Below, in pieces: positions 1 to 5,216 of a stretch of DNA of 5,711 nucleotides. The DNA is from Chromatiaceae bacterium. GTDB taxonomy: Bacteria > Pseudomonadota > Gammaproteobacteria > Chromatiales > Chromatiaceae. The stretch lies in the NCBI GenBank assembly GCA_016880695.1, contig JAEHCY010000381.1, forward strand, positions 1 through 5,711. Reading direction: 5' to 3'. Position 1 is the first letter of the stretch. Each line of letters starts with the position of its first letter. Both the position numbers and the translations under genes were made by a program. The notes under the pieces were generated by a model. That model saw only the letters and a list, made by a program, of their open reading frames with translations, was not told the origin of the DNA and did not search any database.

Positions 1-99
1 CCCACGGGCGCCATCGTCTGGCTGGAGAAGGGCGGCCAGATCGTCAAGGGGCGGGATGCCCGCCCCATCATCCGTAAAGAGCCTCGCGTCGCCGCCTAG
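1..99 (+). CDS. C-terminal end of a probable [4Fe-4S] ferredoxin-domain protein (5' truncated)
   Basis: Only the last 32 codons and the TAG stop (97-99) are inside the window; the frame starts at base 1. About 28 of 32 third positions are G or C, as expected for a real gene in this genome. The visible peptide begins PTGAIVWLEKGG and ends RKEPRVAA. PTGAI at the very start is the common continuation of the fourth cysteine of a ferredoxin cluster (CxxCxxCxxxCPTGAI), so the codon just before the window is predicted to be Cys. After such a cluster a short beta strand and a basic tail of this length are normal. Candidates include a small ferredoxin, an RnfB-like protein, or the ferredoxin tail of a flavin-dependent NAD(P)H oxidoreductase; nothing here decides between them. 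It lies 154 bases upstream of the large oxidoreductase on the same strand, consistent with a redox gene cluster. That the stretch is coding is fairly sure; the family is inference. Confidence 0.6.
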   Translation, partial: PTGAIVWLEKGGQIVKGRDARPIIRKEPRVAA

Positions 100-123
100 C
101 TTGAGGGGGCGATCGCCCAGGCT

Positions 124-150
124 CGCTCGGGGCGGTTCCGCCCCGAAGCG
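124..150 (+). terminator. Strong GC hairpin 25 bases after the upstream stop; possible terminator without a U-tract
   Basis: Bases 127-135 (TCGGGGCGG) are perfectly complementary to 138-146 (CCGCCCCGA). The stem extends through CGC (124-126) and GCG (148-150) with a single bulged A at 147. No run of T follows, so it is not a textbook intrinsic terminator. Its position just after the upstream stop suggests a 3'-end stabiliser, a partial terminator or a Rho-associated structure between the two genes. The pairing is seen directly; the function is inferred. Confidence 0.4.
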
Positions 151-158
151 ACAGACCG

Positions 159-186
159 GGATCGGCGGGCAGTTTTCCCGCTATCC
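159..186 (+). other. Stem-loop in the leader of the oxidoreductase gene
   Basis: GCGGG (165-169, preceded by G164) pairs with CCCGC (177-181) across the loop CAGTTTT. Flanking GGAT (159-162) pairs with ATCC (183-186), with a small irregularity at C163 and a possible G164-U182 wobble. It has no U-tract. The CCCGC arm could instead pair with a second GCGGG at 196-200, so the fold is not unique. It may be part of a structured 5' leader RNA, if transcription starts upstream of it. Confidence 0.3.
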
Positions 187-194
187 GGAATCCC

Positions 195-232
195 GGCGGG
201 TAGGCGTGATTACCCGTCCGTCTGTTCGGACG
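195..232 (+). promoter_or_regulatory. Two overlapping, mutually exclusive leader hairpins upstream of the oxidoreductase start
   Basis: CGGGTA (197-202) pairs with TACCCG (211-216) around an eight-base loop, extendable to 195-218 by one G-U and one G-C pair. CGTCCG (215-220) pairs with CGGACG (227-232) around TCTGTT. The two stems share bases 215-218, so only one can form fully at a time. This is the geometry of a switchable leader, although GC-rich DNA produces such overlaps by chance. The second stem ends 21 bases before the ATG at 254 and does not cover the presumed ribosome binding site. No ligand domain or leader peptide is recognised. Confidence 0.3.
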
Positions 233-240
233 ACTGCAAC

Positions 241-246
241 AGAGAG
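241..246 (+). promoter_or_regulatory. Weak ribosome binding site deciding the oxidoreductase start
   Basis: AGAGAG lies 7 bases before the ATG at 254. It is a poor match to AGGAGG but the only purine-rich stretch at a proper distance from a plausible start. It supports ATG 254 over the in-frame ATG at 56. Starting at 56 would add 66 residues rich in Arg, Pro and Ser with no NifJ similarity, overlap the upstream coding end, and run translation through all of the leader hairpins. Confidence 0.45.
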
Positions 247-253
247 CAGAGCC

Positions 254-3200
254 ATGTTCGGAAAGAACGAGCCCAAGCCTTTCAAGTATCCCGGCATTCG
301 CATGGCGATGGACGGCAACAGCGCGGTCATCCTGTGCGAGCGGGAGGCCTCGGACGCGGCGGGTGCCTATCCGATCACCCCCTCCACCCAGATGGGTGAG
401 TATTGGGCCGAGGAGACCGCGCGAGGCCACATCAACATCTCGGGGCGGCCGCTGGTGTTCATCGAGCCCGAGTCCGAGCATGCCGCGGCCGCGGTGACGG
501 CCGGCATGTCCATGTCGGGGCTGCGGGCCACCAATTTCTCCTCCTCCCAGGGCATCGCCTTCATGCACGAGTCGCTCTACGCGGCGGTGGGCAAGCGCCT
601 GCCCTACGTGCTCAATATCGGCTGCCGGGCGATCACCAAGGCCAGTCTGAACGTCCACTGCGCCCACGACGACTACCACTGCATCGACGACACCGGTTTC
701 TTCCAGGTCATGGCCAAGGATGCCCAGGGGGCGGCGGATCTCAACCTGATCGGCCGCAAGGTCGCCGAGCTATCCCTGACGCCCGCGGCGGTGGCCCAGG
801 ACGGCTTCCTCACCACCCACCTGATCGAGCCCCTGAACGTACCGGAGCGGGAACTCATCGCCGAGTTCCTGGGCAGGCCCGACGACATCATCGACTGCCC
901 CACGCCCGCTCAGCGCATCGTCTATGGTCCCAAGCGCCGCCGGGTGCCAGAGCTCTGGGACGTGGACAACCCCCTGCTGACGGGGCCGGTGCAGAACCAA
1001 GACGCCTACATGCAGGCGGTGGCGGCCCAGCGGCCCTACTTCTTTGAGCATCTGCGCCACATCACCGACTCGGTGATGGAGGAGTACCACTCCCTCACCG
1101 GCCGCCGCTACCAGCGGGTGATGCCCTATCGCCTGGAGGATGCGGACTACGTCCTGGTGGGCATGGGGTCGATGATCGTGCAGGCCCGTGCGGTGGCCGA
1201 TTACCTGCGCAATACCCGCAAGCTCAAAGTGGGTGTGGTGGATATCACCCTCTACCGACCCTTCCCGGGGGATCTGGTGGGCAAGCTGTTGCGCGGCAAA
1301 CCCCAGGTGACGGTGCTAGAGCGTACCGACCAGCCCCTCGCCGAGGACCTGCCGCTGATGCGGGAGGTGCGCGCTGTGCTCGGCAAGTGCCTGGAGAACG
1401 GCGCCATCGGTCGCGGTGAGGGCCTGCCCTATCCGCTCTACGAAAGCTATAAGCCCGCCGATATGCCGCGGCTCTACTCCGGCTGCTACGGGCTGGGGAG
1501 TCGGGATCTGCAGCCCGAGGGCTTGATCGGCGCGGTGGAGAACATGCTGCCCGAGGGCAAGCGGCGCAAGTTCTTCTATCTGTCGGTGGATTTCGTGCGC
1601 GATCCGCTCACCCCAAAAGAGGAGATCGCCCAGCAGGGGCTGCTGGAGGCCTATCCCCACATCCGCCATCTCGCGCTGCGCGGCAGCGAGAATCCCAACC
1701 TGATGCCCGAGGGGGCGGTCACCGTGCGCATCCATTCGGTGGGCGGCTGGGGTGCGGTGACCACCGGCAAGAACCTGGCCATGACCCTGTTCGACCTGCT
1801 CGGGTTCGATATCAAGGCCAACCCCAAATACGGCTCGGAGAAAAAGGGCCAGCCCACCACCTACTATCTTTCGGCGTCGCCCTCGCCGATCCCCTTGAAC
1901 TGCGAGTTCCACCACGTGGACGTGGTGCTCTCGCCCGATGGCAACGTGTTCCATCACTCCAACCCCCTCCACGGCCTGGCCAAGGGCGGGGTGTTCATCA
2001 TCCAGTCAAGCGAGACCGATCCAGCCGTGGTCTGGGCCAGCTTCCCGCCCCAGGCCCGCAAGTACATCATCGACCAGGGCATTCGCGTGTTCTTTCTCGA
2101 TGGCTTCCGGATCGCCCGCGACGAGGCCACCGATGTGGAGCTGCAGTTCCGCATGCAGGGCAATGCCTTCCAGGGGGCCTTCTTTGCCGCCTCGCCGTTG
2201 ATGGAGCGGGTCGGGTTGGATGAGCCCCGTCTGTTGGAGGCCATTGAGAGCCAGTTGCACGCCAAGTTTGGCCGCAAGGGCGAGCGGGTGGTGCAGGACA
2301 ACCTGCGGGTGGTGCGCCGGGGCTTCGACGAGACCCACGAGATCACCGATAAGCCCCTGGTTGTCGCCACCGCTCAGCCCACCCATAAGAACCTTGGGTT
2401 GCCGATGATGTTGAAGAGGCTACCCGAAGGCGACGGCGGGATCTCCGACATCCACCGCTTCTGGGAGCAGACCGGTTACTTCTACAGCACCGGGCGCGGT
2501 AACGATAACCTGGTGGACCCCCACCTGGCGCTGTCCCTGATGCCTGCCTCCACCGGCATCTTCCGGGACATGACCCAGATCCGCTTCCAGTATCCGCGCT
2601 ACCTCCCGGAGAACTGCACCGCCTGCGGCGACTGCTTCAGCGTCTGCCCGGACAGCGCTATCCCCGGTCTGGTGAGCACGCTGGGGGAGGTGTTCGAGAC
2701 CGCCATCAACCGCATCGAGCGGGGCGGGCGTCCCACCCAGTACCTGCGCCGCGAGACCCGCGGGGTGGAGAAGCGCCTGCGCACCCTGATCGAGCAGGCG
2801 GGGGAGGAGGCAAACGTTGGCAAACTGCTCGACCTGGCGGTGCTTGAGCACCTGGCGGGCTCCGAGCTCACCGACCAGGCCAAGGCGAGCCTGGAGCAAG
2901 AATTCGGCTGGTTGCTGGAGACCATCGGCGACTACCAGTTCTCCATCACCAAGCCCTACTGGACCAATCGGGAGAAAAAGCAGAAGGGCAGCGGGGGGCT
3001 GTTTTCCATCACCATCAACCCCTACACCTGCAAGGGCTGCATGGAGTGCATCGCGGTGTGCGACGACCAGGCCCTGGTCGCCGAGACCCAGACCGATCAG
3101 GCGGTGGATGAGCTGCAGCGCCGCTGGGGCTTCTGGCTCGATCTACCGACCACCGATCCCGGCTTCATCCGTATCGACGACCTCGATGACAAGGTGGGGG

Positions 3201-5179
3201 CGCTCGAGACGCTGCTGCTCGACAAGCACAGCTACAGCGCCATGAACTGCGGCGATGGCTCCTGCATGGGCTGTGGCGAGAAGACGGCGATCCACCTGTT
3301 CACCGCCACGGTCACCGCGCTGATGCAGCCGCGGGTGAAACGGCAGGTGGCCCGCCTGGACGACCTCATCAAGCGCCTGGAGGCGCACATTCGGCTCAAG
3401 CTCGCCGAGCGCATGGACCTTTCCAACACCACGGCGATCGCCGAAGCGCTGGAGTCCCACAAGGACAAGGACCTCAGCCTGAGCGACCTTTCCGCCACCC
3501 TGGACCGCTCGCGCCAGGCCGAGCCGGTCGACCCTCACTGGTTGGGCTGGGTCACCCAGCTCCTGGAGAAGCTCCGGCACCTGAGTTGGCAGTACACCGA
3601 GGGCCGTACCCGCCGGGGCCGCGCCGAGATGGGCATCATCAACTCCACCGGCTGCACCTCGGTATGGGGCTCGACCTACCCCTACAACCCCTATCCCTTC
3701 CCCTGGACCAACAACCTGTTCCAGGACTCGCCCTCGATGGCCATGGGCATCTTCGAGGGGCACATGCGCAAGATGACCGAGGGCTTCAAGGCCATTCGCA
3801 TGGCGGAGCTGGAGCTCGAGGGTAAGTACAACCAGAGGGAGCACCGAGGGTTCTTCACCTACTTCAACTGGAAGCAGTTCTCCGACGAGGAATGGCGCCT
3901 GTGTCCGCCGGTGGTGGCGGTGGGCGGCGATGGGGCGATGTACGACATCGGCTTTCAGAACCTCTCCCGGGCGCTGATGTCGGGCTTGCCGGTCAAGATT
4001 CTGGTGCTCGACACCCAGGTCTATTCCAACACCGGGGGGCAGGCCTGCACCTCCGGGTTCATCGGCCAGGTGGCGGACATGTCGCCCCACGGCAAGGTCT
4101 GGAAGGGCAAGGAAGAGACGCGCAAGGAGATCGGCCTCATCGGCATGGCCCACCGCACCGCCTACGTGATGCAGGGCTCCATGGCCAACATCACCCATCT
4201 GATCGAGGGTTACATCGACGGCCTCAACAGTCGCCGGCCGGCGCTCTTCAACATCTATGCCGTCTGCCAGCCCGAGCACGGGGTGCCCGATGACGCCTCG
4301 GAGCGCCAGTCCCGCCTGGCGGTGGAGTCCCGCGCCTATCCCCTGCTGCGCTTCGATCCCGATCGCGGCGAGATCTTTGAGGAATGCCTCGATATCGAGG
4401 GCAACCCGGCGCCGGAGCAGGATTGGCCCACCTACAATCTCAAGTACCGCGATGAAAAGCACCAGGAACGCACCCTGGAGCTGCCGCTGACCTTCGCCGA
4501 TTTCGCCATGACCGAGGGCCGGTTCCGCAAGCACTTCCGCAAGGCGCCGCCGGAAACCTGGAACGACAGCATGGTGCCTCTGGCCGAGTTCCTGGACCTC
4601 GACGCCGATGATCGCGAGGGCAAGTTTCCCTTCATCTGGGGGGTGGACGCGAAGAACCGGCTGATGCGCGTCCTGGTTTCCGAGGAGCTGGTGCGCTCGA
4701 GTGCGGAGCGGCGGTCGTTCTGGCGCCAACTGCGCGCGCTGGCCGGCGAGTACCAGAAGGTGGATCTCGACGCGGTCATCGCCCGAACCAAGGCCGAGAT
4801 GGCCCAGAAGCTCAGCGCGAGCCTGCTGGCCATGGCCGCCGGTGGGGGCGGGGCGCTGATCGATATGGCACCGGCCAAGCACGGCGGCAATGGCGGCTCA
4901 CCGGCAGTGGCGGGCGGTGCGGCGCAGGACTGGGAGCCGGTGTGGGTGGAGACGCCCCAGTGCACCGCCTGCGACGAATGCATCAACATCAACCCGAAGC
5001 TCTTCGCCTACAACGACCAAAAGCAGGTCATCGTCGTCGATCCCAAGGGCGGGCCCTTCAAGGATGCGGTCAAGGCGGCGGAGAAGTGCACCGCCGGCTG
5101 TATCCATCCGGGCACCCCCTGGAACAGCGGCGAGAAGGATCTCGATAAGCTCATGAAGCGAGCCGAGAAATATCAATAG
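254..5179 (+). CDS. nifJ: Enlarged NifJ-type pyruvate/2-oxoacid:ferredoxin oxidoreductase with fused C-terminal ferredoxin domain (1641 aa)
   Basis: Cytoplasmic TPP- and [4Fe-4S]-dependent enzyme. The family catalyses 2-oxoacid + CoA + oxidised ferredoxin <-> acyl-CoA + CO2 + reduced ferredoxin. Domain order, with approximate limits: alpha/TPP-pyrimidine domain 15-250 with Y39-PITPST (T42 matches the catalytic Thr of Desulfovibrio africanus PFOR) and R125 in CRAIT (its substrate-binding Arg); transketolase-C-like domain 280-440; gamma domain 486-690 with GGWGAVTTGKN (497-507) and YGSEKKG (526-532); two-cluster ferredoxin domain with C788/791/794/798 and C926/929/932/936; beta domain with proximal-cluster cysteines C1004, C1007, C1134 and C1338 and the TPP/Mg motif G1225-D-G ... 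Y1257-SNTGGQ. A Gly/Ala linker (1527-1558) leads to a terminal ferredoxin-like domain, C1570/1573/1576 with C1612 and C1616. The usual NifJ is about 1170-1200 residues. Extra sequence sits at 800-925, 1010-1133 and the C-terminus. DGFLTTH (183-189) departs from the usual DGFRTSH, so substrate (pyruvate, 2-oxoglutarate or another) and direction are open. The frame is intact. rnfC follows after 37 bases, probably co-transcribed. Confidence 0.93.
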   Translation: MFGKNEPKPFKYPGIRMAMDGNSAVILCEREASDAAGAYPITPSTQMGEYWAEETARGHINISGRPLVFIEPESEHAAAAVTAGMSMSGLRATNFSSSQGIAFMHESLYAAVGKRLPYVLNIGCRAITKASLNVHCAHDDYHCIDDTGFFQVMAKDAQGAADLNLIGRKVAELSLTPAAVAQDGFLTTHLIEPLNVPERELIAEFLGRPDDIIDCPTPAQRIVYGPKRRRVPELWDVDNPLLTGPVQNQDAYMQAVAAQRPYFFEHLRHITDSVMEEYHSLTGRRYQRVMPYRLEDADYVLVGMGSMIVQARAVADYLRNTRKLKVGVVDITLYRPFPGDLVGKLLRGKPQVTVLERTDQPLAEDLPLMREVRAVLGKCLENGAIGRGEGLPYPLYESYKPADMPRLYSGCYGLGSRDLQPEGLIGAVENMLPEGKRRKFFYLSVDFVRDPLTPKEEIAQQGLLEAYPHIRHLALRGSENPNLMPEGAVTVRIHSVGGWGAVTTGKNLAMTLFDLLGFDIKANPKYGSEKKGQPTTYYLSASPSPIPLNCEFHHVDVVLSPDGNVFHHSNPLHGLAKGGVFIIQSSETDPAVVWASFPPQARKYIIDQGIRVFFLDGFRIARDEATDVELQFRMQGNAFQGAFFAASPLMERVGLDEPRLLEAIESQLHAKFGRKGERVVQDNLRVVRRGFDETHEITDKPLVVATAQPTHKNLGLPMMLKRLPEGDGGISDIHRFWEQTGYFYSTGRGNDNLVDPHLALSLMPASTGIFRDMTQIRFQYPRYLPENCTACGDCFSVCPDSAIPGLVSTLGEVFETAINRIERGGRPTQYLRRETRGVEKRLRTLIEQAGEEANVGKLLDLAVLEHLAGSELTDQAKASLEQEFGWLLETIGDYQFSITKPYWTNREKKQKGSGGLFSITINPYTCKGCMECIAVCDDQALVAETQTDQAVDELQRRWGFWLDLPTTDPGFIRIDDLDDKVGALETLLLDKHSYSAMNCGDGSCMGCGEKTAIHLFTATVTALMQPRVKRQVARLDDLIKRLEAHIRLKLAERMDLSNTTAIAEALESHKDKDLSLSDLSATLDRSRQAEPVDPHWLGWVTQLLEKLRHLSWQYTEGRTRRGRAEMGIINSTGCTSVWGSTYPYNPYPFPWTNNLFQDSPSMAMGIFEGHMRKMTEGFKAIRMAELELEGKYNQREHRGFFTYFNWKQFSDEEWRLCPPVVAVGGDGAMYDIGFQNLSRALMSGLPVKILVLDTQVYSNTGGQACTSGFIGQVADMSPHGKVWKGKEETRKEIGLIGMAHRTAYVMQGSMANITHLIEGYIDGLNSRRPALFNIYAVCQPEHGVPDDASERQSRLAVESRAYPLLRFDPDRGEIFEECLDIEGNPAPEQDWPTYNLKYRDEKHQERTLELPLTFADFAMTEGRFRKHFRKAPPETWNDSMVPLAEFLDLDADDREGKFPFIWGVDAKNRLMRVLVSEELVRSSAERRSFWRQLRALAGEYQKVDLDAVIARTKAEMAQKLSASLLAMAAGGGGALIDMAPAKHGGNGGSPAVAGGAAQDWEPVWVETPQCTACDECININPKLFAYNDQKQVIVVDPKGGPFKDAVKAAEKCTAGCIHPGTPWNSGEKDLDKLMKRAEKYQ

Positions 5180-5180
5180 G

Positions 5181-5202
5181 GCGGTCCGGTTCCGGCGACC
5201 GC
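5181..5202 (+). other. Intercistronic hairpin directly before the rnfC ribosome binding site
   Basis: GCGGTC (5181-5186) is perfectly complementary to GACCGC (5197-5202), with a 10-base loop that contains CCGG-like repeats. It begins two bases after the oxidoreductase stop and ends exactly where the GGGAGG begins. No T-run follows, so termination is unlikely. It could tune ribosome access to rnfC or mark an mRNA processing point. Pairing is seen; the role is inferred. Confidence 0.35.
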
Positions 5203-5208
5203 GGGAGG
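5203..5208 (+). promoter_or_regulatory. Shine-Dalgarno sequence of rnfC
   Basis: GGGAGG lies 8 bases before ATG 5217, a near-consensus site with ideal spacing. An in-frame GTG at 5211, two codons upstream, would leave only 2 bases of spacing, so the ATG is the better start. Confidence 0.8.
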
Positions 5209-5216
5209 TTGTGACC

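Noticed and set aside
107..118. Perfect 12-base palindrome GGGCGATCGCCC containing GCGATCGC, the cyanobacterial HIP1 octamer
   Set aside because: The octamer occurs only once more (3434-3441, within coding sequence), far below HIP1 density in cyanobacteria and explicable by GC content. It could be an operator, but nothing supports one.
56..253. In-frame 66-residue N-terminal extension of the oxidoreductase starting at ATG 56
   Set aside because: It overlaps the upstream coding end, lacks a good ribosome binding site, has an Arg/Pro/Ser-rich composition with no NifJ resemblance, and covers all leader hairpins. ATG 254 gives an N-terminus of normal NifJ shape.
100..253. Sigma-70 or sigma-54 promoter for the oxidoreductase
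   Set aside because: No convincing -35/-10 pair and no TGGCAC-N5-TTGC-type -24/-12 element was found. Short partial matches such as TTGAGG at 101 lack a partner.
403..1047. 214-codon open frame on the plus strand inside the oxidoreductase
   Set aside because: It is out of frame with a strongly supported gene, and its low-complexity Arg/Gly/His product is typical of a frame shadow.
3143..4882. Long 579-codon open frame on the minus strand
   Set aside because: It lies wholly antisense to the motif-bearing beta domain. Its His/Gly/Arg/Leu-rich composition is the usual shadow of a GC-rich gene, and no family motif is visible.
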